A program made the translations under genes and the position numbers. A model generated the notes under the pieces. It was not told the DNA's origin and ran no database searches. It saw only the letters and a list, made by a program, of their open reading frames with translations. Positions 37,314 through 45,709 of a stretch of DNA of 64,000 bases are shown piece after piece. The first letter of the stretch is position 1. Each line of letters begins with the position of its first letter. Origin of the DNA: Pseudomonas marginalis (GTDB lineage: Bacteria; Pseudomonadota; Gammaproteobacteria; Pseudomonadales; Pseudomonadaceae); contig NZ_FNSU01000001.1 in the NCBI RefSeq assembly GCF_900105325.1, positions 1,178,001-1,242,000 on the forward strand, written 5' to 3'.

Positions 37314-38390
37314 TCAGCTGCGTTTGCGTTTCGGCAATACGTCCTTGAGCTTGGCGTGCATGCTGCGCAGGGTGTTCTCGGTGGCGGGCCAGTCGATGCA
37401 GGCATCGGTGATCGACACGCCGTACTGCAAGTCGGCCAGGTCCTTTGGAATCGCCTGGCAGCCCCAGTTCAGGTGGCTCTCGACCATCAGGCCGATAATC
37501 GACTGGTTGCCTTCGAGGATCTGGTTGGCGACGTTTTCCATCACCAGCGGCTGCAGCGCCGGGTCCTTGTTGGAGTTGGCGTGGCTGCAGTCGACCATGA
37601 TGTTCGGCTTGATCCTGGCCTTGTTCAGCGCCTGCTCGCAGAGCGCAACGCTGACCGAGTCATAGTTGGGCTTGCCATTGCCGCCGCGCAACACCACGTG
37701 ACCGTAGGCATTGCCCTTGGTGGTGACGATGGAGACGCCGCCTTCCTGGTTGATACCCAGGAAACGGTGAGGACTGGAGACCGATTGCAGCGCGTTGATC
37801 GCCACGGTCAGGCCGCCGTCGGTGCCGTTCTTGAAGCCTACGGCCGAAGACAGGCCGGATGCCATTTCGCGGTGGGTCTGCGACTCGGTGGTGCGCGCGC
37901 CGATGGCCGACCAGCTGATCAGGTCCTGCAGGTACTGCGGGGAGATCGGGTCGAGGGCTTCGGTGGCGGTGGGCAGGCCCATTTCGGCCAGGTCCAGCAG
38001 CAATTTACGACCGATGTGCAAACCGTCCTGGATCTTGAACGAGTCGTCCAGGTACGGGTCGTTGATCAAGCCTTTCCAGCCCACGGTGGTACGCGGCTTC
38101 TCGAAATACACGCGCATCACCAGGTACAAGGTGTCGGACACTTCTGCCGCCAGCACTTTGAGGCGCTCGGCGTATTCGTGGGCAGCCTTGAGGTCGTGGA
38201 TCGAGCAAGGCCCGATCACGACGAAGAGGCGGTGGTCGGTGCCATCGAGAATGTCACGGATGACTTCGCGGCCTTTGGTGACGGTCTGCAGGGCAGCGTC
38301 GCTCAGAGGGATTTCGCGCTTGAGCTGATCGGGTGTGATCAGGGTCTCGTTGGATTCGACGTTTAGGTCATTGATCGGTAAATCAGCCAT
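37314..38390 (-). CDS. DAHP synthase, class I (AroFGH type)
   Basis: 358 residues. It condenses phosphoenolpyruvate and erythrose 4-phosphate, the first step of the shikimate pathway. Class I motifs: VVIGPCSIHD near residue 57, MRVYFEKPRTTVGWKGLINDP near 92-112, and DCSHANSNKDP near 268 with metal ligands. ATG 38390 begins MADLPINDLN; the frame runs further upstream but without family sequence. Which aromatic amino acid inhibits it cannot be told here. An unrelated class II enzyme lies at 52149. Confidence 0.95.
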   Translation of the reverse strand: MADLPINDLNVESNETLITPDQLKREIPLSDAALQTVTKGREVIRDILDGTDHRLFVVIGPCSIHDLKAAHEYAERLKVLAAEVSDTLYLVMRVYFEKPRTTVGWKGLINDPYLDDSFKIQDGLHIGRKLLLDLAEMGLPTATEALDPISPQYLQDLISWSAIGARTTESQTHREMASGLSSAVGFKNGTDGGLTVAINALQSVSSPHRFLGINQEGGVSIVTTKGNAYGHVVLRGGNGKPNYDSVSVALCEQALNKARIKPNIMVDCSHANSNKDPALQPLVMENVANQILEGNQSIIGLMVESHLNWGCQAIPKDLADLQYGVSITDACIDWPATENTLRSMHAKLKDVLPKRKRS

Positions 38391-38520
38391 CGTGTTACTC
38401 GCCAGGGTCACGGGTGCCGGCCGCCAGCCATCCCCGTGCGGCGGGCACAGCATGATTTGAATGCAGGGGGGAGGAACCTTAGCGCGTAACACGGGCCCGC
38501 GACAATGGGCAAAGCCCGCT

Positions 38521-38955
38521 TTAATCCAGCGCTGGCCGCACAAACGTCTCATGGGCGAACTCGCCGGCATGGCGCGCCACCCACTCACGGGCCAGGGCTT
38601 CGAGTTGCTGCGGGGTCGGCTCGGCATCTTCGTGCTGGCGGCAGTAGCGCTCTATCCGGCATGCTTGCTCACCCATTCGCGCACCGAACAACGCATGTTC
38701 ATCGGTAAACGAAATGCCCACGCGGTAGCCGTTTTCCACCTTGCGACACCACGCCACATACCCCGGATATCGGGCCGTGGCGCCCAGGGAGGGAATGTGC
38801 AGGTCAACGGCCGTGCCCTGGCGCCATGCGCGGGGCCAATTGCAGGCAACGCCGCCCAGGCCGATAGTGTGCAGGCGTTGGCGGGGGATGGCGGGAGAGG
38901 GGCGTTGGATTAACTCGACAGCGACATCATCAGGGTGAGGTAAAAAACGACCCAT
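38521..38955 (-). CDS. PilZ domain protein
   Basis: 144 residues. The PilZ c-di-GMP motif appears as RPSPAIPRQRLHTIGLGGVAC near residues 18-38, although the usual RxxxR and (D/N)xSxxG are loosely kept (QR...R and TIGLGG), so c-di-GMP binding needs testing. The start ATG at 38955 lies on the same CATG as the divergent thioredoxin start. Confidence 0.65.
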   Translation of the reverse strand: MGRFLPHPDDVAVELIQRPSPAIPRQRLHTIGLGGVACNWPRAWRQGTAVDLHIPSLGATARYPGYVAWCRKVENGYRVGISFTDEHALFGARMGEQACRIERYCRQHEDAEPTPQQLEALAREWVARHAGEFAHETFVRPALD

Positions 38956-39340
38956 GTACACGGACTCCGAGCACCGTCCAGTTGACGGCGGTGGCAGCAG
39001 TATAGTGAAGGAACTGGAATTGACCGACCTGGATATTGACCAGCAATTGTTGGGATTGCCAGGTATTTCGCTGGTGGTGTTCACCAGCGTGGGGTGTTCC
39101 AGTTGCCGTTGGGCACGCCAGCAGTTGCCGGGCTGGCGTTTGCCGGTGGACCGCGTGTGCTGGGTGGATGCCGGGCACAATGGCGGTGCGGTCGAACGCT
39201 ACCAGATCTTTCATTTGCCGGCGTTGTTCGTGGTGTGCGAGGGTCAGTTCCTCGGGCAAATACAGACACGTATTACGCTTTCTGACCTGACCGAAACCAT
39301 TGACCAAGCACTTAGCCGCACTCCGGAGGAACTGCCATGA
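38954..39340 (+). CDS. Thioredoxin-like protein
   Basis: 128 residues. VVFTSVGCSSCRWARQQLPGW carries the redox pair Cys48-Ser-Ser-Cys51 and FHLPALFVV supplies the cis-Pro loop, with IDQALSR at the end of a thioredoxin fold. No signal peptide, so cytosolic. ATG 38954 overlaps the PilZ start; GTG 39005 (beginning VKELELTD) would avoid the overlap. It overlaps the next gene by four bases (ATGA), suggesting coupling. Confidence 0.78.
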   Translation: MYTDSEHRPVDGGGSSIVKELELTDLDIDQQLLGLPGISLVVFTSVGCSSCRWARQQLPGWRLPVDRVCWVDAGHNGGAVERYQIFHLPALFVVCEGQFLGQIQTRITLSDLTETIDQALSRTPEELP

Positions 39341-40290
39341 CAGTACAGTCGCCACGTATCGGCATTATCGGCACCGGCGCCATCGGTGGCTTCTATGGCG
39401 TGATGCTGGCACGCGCGGGCTTCGACGTGCACTTCCTGCTGCGCAGCGAATACGCGGCGGTCAGCGAGCACGGCCTGCGCGTCAATAGCAGTGTGCATGG
39501 CAACCTGCAACTGCGCCCGGTGCAGGCCTACGCCCATGCCGCGGACATGCCGCCGTGCGATTGGTTGCTGGTGGGCACCAAGTCCACCGGCAATGTCGAG
39601 CTGGCCCCGACCCTCGCCCAGGTCGCGGCGCCGGACGCCAAGGTGGTGTTGCTGCAAAACGGCCTGGATGTCGAAGACAGTCTGCGTGAACACCTGCCGC
39701 CATCCCTGCATCTACTGGGCGGGCTGTGCTACATCGGCGTACACCGCTCCGCGCCTGGCGTCGTCGAGCATCAGGCGTTGGGCCGGGTCAACCTGGGCTA
39801 CCACAGCGGCACGGCCGCCAACGATGAGGCCCGCCAGAAGGCTATTGTCGAAGCCGGTGCCGCGTTGTTTCATAAGGCCGGCATCGAGTCCCAGGCCATG
39901 GCCAATGTGCATCAGGCCCGCTGGCACAAGCTGGTGTGGAACGTGCCTTACAATGGCCTCTCCGTACTGTTGGGAACGGGTACCACGGCAATGATGGCGG
40001 ACGAATCCAGCCGCGAGCTGATCCAGGCGCTGATGGCCGAAGTGGTGCAGGGCGCCCATGCCTGCGGCCATGAAATCCCCGCCAGTTACGCCGAGCAGAT
40101 GTTCGCCATGACGGAAACCATGGACGATTACCTGCCCAGCATGTACCACGACCATATACACAAACGCCCGCTGGAACTGGCGGCGATCTATGGGCGACCG
40201 CTTGCTGCCGCCAAGGCCGCGGGTTGCGAATTGCCACGAATGCAGGCGCTGTACCAGGCCTTGAGCTTTATTGATCGGCATAACCGCTGA
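39337..40290 (+). CDS. Ketopantoate reductase-like (ApbA/PanE family) protein
   Basis: 317 residues. NADPH-binding GTGAIGGFYG near residues 11-20, then the family motifs LLVGTKST near residue 78, VVLLQNGLD near 107 and the catalytic Lys block QARWHKLVWNVPYNGLSVL near 194-212. Such enzymes reduce 2-dehydropantoate on the way to coenzyme A; Pseudomonas has several paralogues, so this may not be the main PanE. Overlaps the thioredoxin gene by four bases. Confidence 0.8.
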   Translation: MTVQSPRIGIIGTGAIGGFYGVMLARAGFDVHFLLRSEYAAVSEHGLRVNSSVHGNLQLRPVQAYAHAADMPPCDWLLVGTKSTGNVELAPTLAQVAAPDAKVVLLQNGLDVEDSLREHLPPSLHLLGGLCYIGVHRSAPGVVEHQALGRVNLGYHSGTAANDEARQKAIVEAGAALFHKAGIESQAMANVHQARWHKLVWNVPYNGLSVLLGTGTTAMMADESSRELIQALMAEVVQGAHACGHEIPASYAEQMFAMTETMDDYLPSMYHDHIHKRPLELAAIYGRPLAAAKAAGCELPRMQALYQALSFIDRHNR

Positions 40291-40305
40291 TTCGGGGGAC
40301 GTACC

Positions 40306-41223
40306 ATGGCAAAGGGATTGGGCGACAAACTGGTGCTGGCGATTTCCTCGCGGGCACTGTTCGACCTGAGCGACAGCCACAAGGTCTACCTGGCCCAAGG
40401 GGTGGAGGCCTACCGTAAATACCAGATCGAACACGAGGAAGAGATCCTCGAGCCCGGTGACGCCTTTCCGCTGGTCAAGAAGCTGCTGAGCCTCAATGCC
40501 AGCCTGGGCCGTGCTCGGGTCGAGGTGGTACTGGTATCGCGCAACAGTGCCGACACCGGCTTGCGCGTGTTCAATTCCATCCAGCATTACGGCCTGGATA
40601 TTTCCCGCGCAGCCTTTGTCGGTGGGCGTAGTCCTTATCCCTATTTGGCGGCGTTTGGCTGTCACCTGTTTCTTTCCACCCATGCTGAAGATGTACGCAG
40701 TGCCCTCGATGCCGGCTTTGCCGCGGCGACGATTCTGTCGGGCGGTCCGCGCCGGGCGTCCAGCGAAGAGCTGCGGATTGCCTTTGACGGTGACGCGGTG
40801 CTGTTCTCCGATGAATCGGAGCGCGTGTACCAGGCCGGCGGGCTGGAGGCGTTCCAGGCCAGCGAGCGCGAGTCGGCACGCCAGCCTTTGCACGGTGGCC
40901 CCTTCAAGGGTTTCCTGGCGGCACTCAACTTGTTGCAGCGCGAGTTTCCAGACGAGGCCTGTCCGATCCGCACAGCCTTGGTCACCGCCCGTTCGGCGCC
41001 TTCCCACGAGCGGGTGATCCGGACCTTGCGTGAGTGGGACATCCGCCTGGATGAGTCACTGTTTCTCGGCGGCCTGGAGAAGTCCGCATTCCTGGAGGCG
41101 TTTGCCGCGGATGTGTTTTTCGATGACCAGGCCGGTCACTGCGAGAAAGCCAGGGAGGTGGTGGCCACCGGGCATGTGCCCCATGGCATCAGTAACGAGG
41201 TGAGGATTCAGGCCGAGACTTAG
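40306..41223 (+). CDS. 5'-nucleotidase (cytosolic NT5C1-like)
   Basis: 305 residues. LVLAISSRALFDL at the start, VVLVSRNSADTGLRVFNSI near residue 65-83, and CHLFLSTHAEDV with the later DDQAGHC correspond to the cytosolic IA-type 5'-nucleotidase family, a HAD-fold phosphatase that removes phosphate from nucleoside monophosphates. It lies 15 bases after the PanE-like gene and may be part of the same transcript. Confidence 0.82.
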   Translation: MAKGLGDKLVLAISSRALFDLSDSHKVYLAQGVEAYRKYQIEHEEEILEPGDAFPLVKKLLSLNASLGRARVEVVLVSRNSADTGLRVFNSIQHYGLDISRAAFVGGRSPYPYLAAFGCHLFLSTHAEDVRSALDAGFAAATILSGGPRRASSEELRIAFDGDAVLFSDESERVYQAGGLEAFQASERESARQPLHGGPFKGFLAALNLLQREFPDEACPIRTALVTARSAPSHERVIRTLREWDIRLDESLFLGGLEKSAFLEAFAADVFFDDQAGHCEKAREVVATGHVPHGISNEVRIQAET

Positions 41224-41276
41224 GGGCGCTGCTAAGCTCATTCAATCTCCTCCATCCTGGCCGTCCGGGAGGTTTT

Positions 41277-41777
41277 ATGATTCGTTCGATGCTGTACGCC
41301 ACGGACCTTGGTCTGTACGCGCCGTATGTGATGCAACATGCGCTGGCGCTGGCGCGGACGTTCAAGGCTGACCTGGATGTGATTCATGTGGTCGAGCCCA
41401 TCGGGTTGTTCGCCGAATCGGTGTTGCAGAGCTACCTTGATGAGAAGGCCTTGAGTGAATGGCAGAGCCAGGGGCTGAGCACTGTCATGGCGACCATCGA
41501 GCAGCGGGTGCTGGACAGTTTTCGCGAAGAGTTGGGGGACGGGGGGCAAGACCTGGAACTGATTCGATCGGTACGGGTGATCCAGGGCGACCCGTGCGAA
41601 GTGATACTCGAGCAGTTGCGCAAACTGTCCGTAGACCTGTTGGTCGTCGGCAGCCACAGCCATGCCACGGCGGCCGCCACACCGCTTGGGCGTACCGCCG
41701 CACGGGTGCTGCAGTTGTCTAGCGTGCCGGTTTACCTGGTGCCTGCGTTACAGCGTCGACGCAGTGATGACGTGTGA
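41277..41777 (+). CDS. Universal stress protein family protein
   Basis: 166 residues with the Usp alpha/beta fold: LYATDLGLYAPYVMQHALALARTF at the start and VVGSHSHATAAATPLGRTAARVL near the end. The ATP-binding GxxGx9G(S/T) signature is altered (GSHS...LGR), so nucleotide binding is doubtful. ATG 41277 follows GGGAGG. Confidence 0.85.
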   Translation: MIRSMLYATDLGLYAPYVMQHALALARTFKADLDVIHVVEPIGLFAESVLQSYLDEKALSEWQSQGLSTVMATIEQRVLDSFREELGDGGQDLELIRSVRVIQGDPCEVILEQLRKLSVDLLVVGSHSHATAAATPLGRTAARVLQLSSVPVYLVPALQRRRSDDV

Positions 41778-41881
41778 TGGGTAAAAAACGATAAAAAGTT
41801 CTAGATTTATCCGTCAAACCTTTAATATAGTTATATACCGTCGCTGATACCCGTGGCGTCTATCTGCTTTGAGGGACACAT

Positions 41882-42856
41882 ATGAAGCTTCAACAACTGC
41901 GCTACATCTGGGAAGTGGCGCACCACGACCTCAACGTTTCCGCTACCGCTCAAAGCCTTTACACCTCCCAACCCGGTATCAGCAAGCAGATCCGCCTGCT
42001 CGAAGACGAGCTGGGCGTCGAAGTGTTCGCGCGCAGCGGCAAGCACCTCACCCGTGTCACCCAGGCCGGTGAACGCATCATCACTACCGCCGGCGAGATC
42101 CTGCGCAAAGTCGAGAGCATCAAGCAGATCGCCCAGGAATTCTCCAACGAGAAGAAAGGCACCTTGTCGATTGCCACGACCCACACCCAGGCGCGTTACG
42201 CATTGCCGCCGGTGATCCGCGATTTCATCAAGCAATACCCGGACGTGGCGCTGCACATGCATCAAGGCTCGCCGATGCAGATCGCCGAGATGGCCGCCGA
42301 TGGCACCGTCGACTTTGCCATCGCCACCGAAGCCCTGGAGCTGTTCGGTGACCTGGTGATGATGCCGTGCTACCGCTGGAACCGTTGCGTCGTCGTGCCC
42401 CAGGGCCACCCATTGGCCAAGTTGCCGAAGCTGACCCTGGAAGCCCTGGCCGAATACCCGATCGTCACCTACGTCTTCGGTTTCACCGGCCGCTCCAAGC
42501 TCGACGAAGCCTTCAGCCATCGTGGCCTCACGCCGAAAGTGGTGTTCACCGCCGCCGACGCCGACGTCATCAAGACCTATGTGCGCCTGGGCCTGGGCGT
42601 GGGCATCGTCGCCAAGATGGCCGTCGATACCAACCTCGATAAAGACCTGGTGGTGCTGGATGCCAGCGAGCTGTTTGAGTCCAGTGTGACCAAGATCGGC
42701 TTCCGCCGTGGCACCTTCCTGCGGGGCTTCATGTGCGACTTTATCGAGAAGTTCGCCCCGCACCTGACCCGCGAAGTCATGGCCAAGGCGATCCAGTGCC
42801 ACAACAAGCAGGAACTGGAAGAGCTGTTCGACGGCGTGGAATTGCCCGTCCATTAA
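41882..42856 (+). CDS. cysB: CysB, LysR-type regulator of sulfur assimilation
   Basis: 324 residues. The N-terminus MKLQQLRYIWEVAHHDLNVSATAQSLYTSQPG is characteristic of CysB, with the winged helix-turn-helix through residue ~60 and an effector domain that binds N-acetylserine. It activates genes for sulfate uptake and cysteine synthesis. ATG 41882 follows GAGGGACACAT. Convergent with the Gre-like gene. Confidence 0.95.
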   Translation: MKLQQLRYIWEVAHHDLNVSATAQSLYTSQPGISKQIRLLEDELGVEVFARSGKHLTRVTQAGERIITTAGEILRKVESIKQIAQEFSNEKKGTLSIATTHTQARYALPPVIRDFIKQYPDVALHMHQGSPMQIAEMAADGTVDFAIATEALELFGDLVMMPCYRWNRCVVVPQGHPLAKLPKLTLEALAEYPIVTYVFGFTGRSKLDEAFSHRGLTPKVVFTAADADVIKTYVRLGLGVGIVAKMAVDTNLDKDLVVLDASELFESSVTKIGFRRGTFLRGFMCDFIEKFAPHLTREVMAKAIQCHNKQELEELFDGVELPVH

Positions 42857-42861
42857 GGGGG

Positions 42862-43350
42862 TTATTTGGCCTCGGTAACCGTAAAGTGTTGCCGGGCGCC
42901 TGCCACCAGAATCTCCACCTCATCACCTTCGTACTTGCCCAGCAGGCTTTTGCCCAAGGGTGAACGCGGGGTGATGACGGTCACCGGTTGCCCGACCACG
43001 TCCACCTTCAAACCCGCCGCATCCGGTGCCAGGAACAGCCACTGCTGGCGGCCGTTCTCGTCTTCCAGGCCCAGCAATGTGCCGACTTCTATGCCACGTT
43101 GATCATCGTACGCACGCAGTGGCAGGTTCTGGCACAGCGCCAGCGCCTGCTTGATTTCCTCGACGCGCCTGGCTTGCCCGGCTGCCAGGTAAGACGCCTC
43201 CAGCCCGAGGGTGTCGTATTTGTTTTCGGCGATATTTTCTTCGTGGGTCGCGGTTTCGTAGGCGGTCTGCGCGGCGCGCTGGGCGATGTCGAGGTCGACC
43301 GTGAGTTTTTCCAGGATCAGCTGGTGAACGGCGTATTTATTCATGGTCAT
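42862..43350 (-). CDS. GreA/GreB-family C-terminal domain protein
   Basis: 162 residues. An N-terminal helical part (LILEKLTVDLDIAQRAAQTAYETAT, then ENKYDTLGLEASYLAAGQARRVEEI) looks like a short coiled coil of the Gre type, and the C-terminal part contains SPLGKSLLGKYEGDEVEI, the Gre/Rnk FKBP-like hallmark. It differs from GreA and GreB themselves, and greB is separately present at 30226. ATG 43350 overlaps the stop of the upstream gene by one base (TGATG), so it is probably translated by coupling. Confidence 0.75.
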   Translation of the reverse strand: MTMNKYAVHQLILEKLTVDLDIAQRAAQTAYETATHEENIAENKYDTLGLEASYLAAGQARRVEEIKQALALCQNLPLRAYDDQRGIEVGTLLGLEDENGRQQWLFLAPDAAGLKVDVVGQPVTVITPRSPLGKSLLGKYEGDEVEILVAGARQHFTVTEAK

Positions 43351-43721
43351 CAATCGCAGAATTGCAGGACATTGGCCCGGGTCTTTTCATTCGGTGCGTT
43401 CTGGTCCTGCTGCAGCCAGAACTGGCATTTTGGGTTGGACAGGTTGCGTGCGTTATTGCGGGCCTGGTCCAGGGCCTGCTGTTGTTCCTGCTTCTGCAGG
43501 TTCTGTTGGTACTGCTCGAACATACGGTTCGGCGGCTCCGGCGCAACCGCTGCAGGTTTGCCCAGTTGCTGAACGGCCTGGGCTACAGGCGCCAGGCTCT
43601 GCGGGAACAGATAGCGCGACGCCAGCCAACTGGTCAGCGCAATGGCGATAAATCCCAGCCACAGCCCCAGGGCAATGGCGAGCGTGAGCTTGGGCAGCGA
43701 CATAGGCGCGCTAGAGGACAT
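43350..43721 (-). CDS. Single-pass membrane protein of unknown function
   Basis: 123 residues from ATG 43721 (AAGGAGCTCATC upstream). One membrane helix (LTLAIALGLWLGFIAIALTSWLA) near residues 11-33, then a Gln/Pro-rich region with a short coiled coil (FEQYQQNLQKQEQQQALDQA) and two Cys near the end (PKCQFW, LQFCD) that could form a periplasmic disulphide. Coupled to the Gre-like gene. No family recognised. Confidence 0.7.
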   Translation of the reverse strand: MSSSAPMSLPKLTLAIALGLWLGFIAIALTSWLASRYLFPQSLAPVAQAVQQLGKPAAVAPEPPNRMFEQYQQNLQKQEQQQALDQARNNARNLSNPKCQFWLQQDQNAPNEKTRANVLQFCD

Positions 43722-43889
43722 GATGAGCTCCTTGAAGGACAACGTAGGTACCGTCTTATCCACCCCCACGCAAATCCGGGGGTGTTGATGGCGATTGTCG
43801 CACAGCCACTGTGCAGAATAATCGCGATCAAGCCTTCTGCATTGGCGCATTTATGCGGACAATCGAGCCTTTGAGCGTTGGAGCGCGGA

Positions 43890-45023
43890 ATGAAAGCCCG
43901 CTGGGATATTTTTTGCAGCGTCGTCGATAACTATGGCGACATCGGCGTGACCTGGCGCCTGGCCCGGCAATTGGTGGCGGAGCAGGGCTGCGAGGTGCGC
44001 TTGTGGGTCGACGACCTGCGCGCCTTCGAGCGTATGTGTCCGGAGATTGATGTGCGCCTGGACCAGCAATGGCAAGAGGGTGTCGATGTGCGCCATTGGC
44101 CGGCCGTGTGGTCGAGCGCACCGGCAGCCGATGTGGTGATCGCCGCCTTCGCCTGCCAGTTGCCGCCTGACTACATGGAAGCCATGGCCGCGCGTGAACG
44201 CACGCCGTTGTGGATGAACCTGGATTACCTCAGTGCCGAAGACTGGGTAGTGGGGTGCCATCGGTTGCCGTCGGTGAAGTTCAAGGGTGTGCAGAAGTAC
44301 TTCTTTTTTCCGGGTTTCCGACCCGGCACCGGGGGGCTGTTACGCGAGGCAGGGTTGCTGGAGCAGCGTCAGGCGTTTCAGCAGGATGCCGCTGCGCAGC
44401 GGCAATTCCTGCAAGCCTTGGGTGTGTTTCCGGCAGCTGGTGCGCGGCTGATCTCGTTGTTCGCCTACGAAAACGCCGGGCTGGCCAGTTGGCTGGATGC
44501 ACTTTCGACCGACGGGCACACCACTCATCTCTTGGTGCCGGAAGGGCGCATCCTCGGTGATGTACAGCATTGGCTCGGTGTCGAAGGCCTGGCGGTGGGG
44601 GACGTCCATCAACGCAACGCCCTGACCGTGCAGGTGCTGCCGTTTGTGCGCCAGGAGCAATATGACCGCCTGCTGTGGTGTTGCGACTTCAACGCCGTGC
44701 GCGGCGAAGACTCGTTCGTGCGCGCCCAATGGGCCGGGCGGCCGCTGCTGTGGCACATCTATCGCCAGGACGAAGACATCCACCTGGACAAGCTCGACGC
44801 CTTCCTGGACCTGTACACCGCCGCGCTGTCACCGGCCGCAAAGGCTGCCCTGGTCGAGCTCTGGCAAGCCTGGAACACTGATGGCGATATGGCACAAGCG
44901 TGGAAAATGCTGCTGGCGCACTGGCCTGAGTTAAGCCAGCACGCGCAGACGTGGTGTCTGGAACAAGGCTTGCAGGCCGATCTTGCGACGGCGCTGGTAC
45001 AGTTTTATGAAAGTTGGATATGA
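43890..45023 (+). CDS. earP: EarP, EF-P arginine rhamnosyltransferase
   Basis: 377 residues. DNYGDIGVTWRLARQL near residues 12-27 and PGFRPGTGGLLRE near residue 142 are characteristic of EarP, which transfers rhamnose from dTDP-rhamnose to Arg32 of elongation factor P. ATG 43890 is preferred to the TTG four codons upstream. efp follows 48 bases downstream and its Arg32 is present, so the pair is functional by sequence. Confidence 0.95.
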   Translation: MKARWDIFCSVVDNYGDIGVTWRLARQLVAEQGCEVRLWVDDLRAFERMCPEIDVRLDQQWQEGVDVRHWPAVWSSAPAADVVIAAFACQLPPDYMEAMAARERTPLWMNLDYLSAEDWVVGCHRLPSVKFKGVQKYFFFPGFRPGTGGLLREAGLLEQRQAFQQDAAAQRQFLQALGVFPAAGARLISLFAYENAGLASWLDALSTDGHTTHLLVPEGRILGDVQHWLGVEGLAVGDVHQRNALTVQVLPFVRQEQYDRLLWCCDFNAVRGEDSFVRAQWAGRPLLWHIYRQDEDIHLDKLDAFLDLYTAALSPAAKAALVELWQAWNTDGDMAQAWKMLLAHWPELSQHAQTWCLEQGLQADLATALVQFYESWI

Positions 45024-45071
45024 TACGCGACCTTGATTTTTGTAATCCCATCCAAATTTCGGATATACGCA

Positions 45072-45644
45072 ATGAAAACTGGTAAAGAACTGAAACCCGG
45101 TACAGTGATCCGTCTCGAAAACGACCCTTGGCTGGTTCAGAAAGCTGAGTTCACCAAGTCTGGTCGTAACAGCGCAATCATGAAGACCAAGCTGAAGAAC
45201 CTGCTGACCGGTTACAAGACCGAGATCGTCTACAGCGCCGATGACAAACTGGACGACGTGATCCTCGACCGCAAGGAAGCGACCCTGTCCTTCATCAGCG
45301 GCGACACCTACACGTTCATGGACACCACCGACTACACCATGTACGAGCTGAACGCTGAAGATATCGAAGCTGTTCTGCCGTTCATCGAAGAAGGCATGGA
45401 AGACGTCTGCGAAGCTATTTTCTTCGAAGAGCGCCTGGTTTCCGTAGAGCTGCCGACCACTATCGTGCGTAAGGTTGCCTACACCGAAGGTTCCGCTCGC
45501 GGTGACACTTCGGGCAAAGTAATGAAGCCTGCCAAGCTGAGCAACGGTACCGAACTGCAAGTAGCCGATTTCATCGAAATCGACGACCTGATCGAGATCG
45601 ACACCCGCGAAGGTGGTTCGTACAAAGGTCGCGCCAAGAAGTAA
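45072..45644 (+). CDS. efp: Elongation factor P
   Basis: 190 residues, the usual length. EF-P relieves ribosome stalling at polyproline. The modification loop reads FTKSGRNSAIM with Arg at position 32, as in the rhamnosylated EF-P class, instead of Lys. ATG 45072 is the family start; the longer frame from 45033 runs through the promoter and ribosome-binding region. Downstream terminator at 45663. Confidence 0.97.
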   Translation: MKTGKELKPGTVIRLENDPWLVQKAEFTKSGRNSAIMKTKLKNLLTGYKTEIVYSADDKLDDVILDRKEATLSFISGDTYTFMDTTDYTMYELNAEDIEAVLPFIEEGMEDVCEAIFFEERLVSVELPTTIVRKVAYTEGSARGDTSGKVMKPAKLSNGTELQVADFIEIDDLIEIDTREGGSYKGRAKK

Positions 45645-45662
45645 TTCTGGCCCCGCCGATAC

Positions 45663-45695
45663 GAAAAAAGCCCGACCTAGCGTCGGGCTTTTTCG
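45663..45695. terminator. Bidirectional terminator between efp and the hydrolase gene
   Basis: Stem AAAAAGCCCGAC (45665-45676) and GTCGGGCTTTTT (45682-45693) with a five-base loop; works on both strands. Confidence 0.9.
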
Positions 45696-45709
45696 TGGGC
45701 GCTGCTTTT

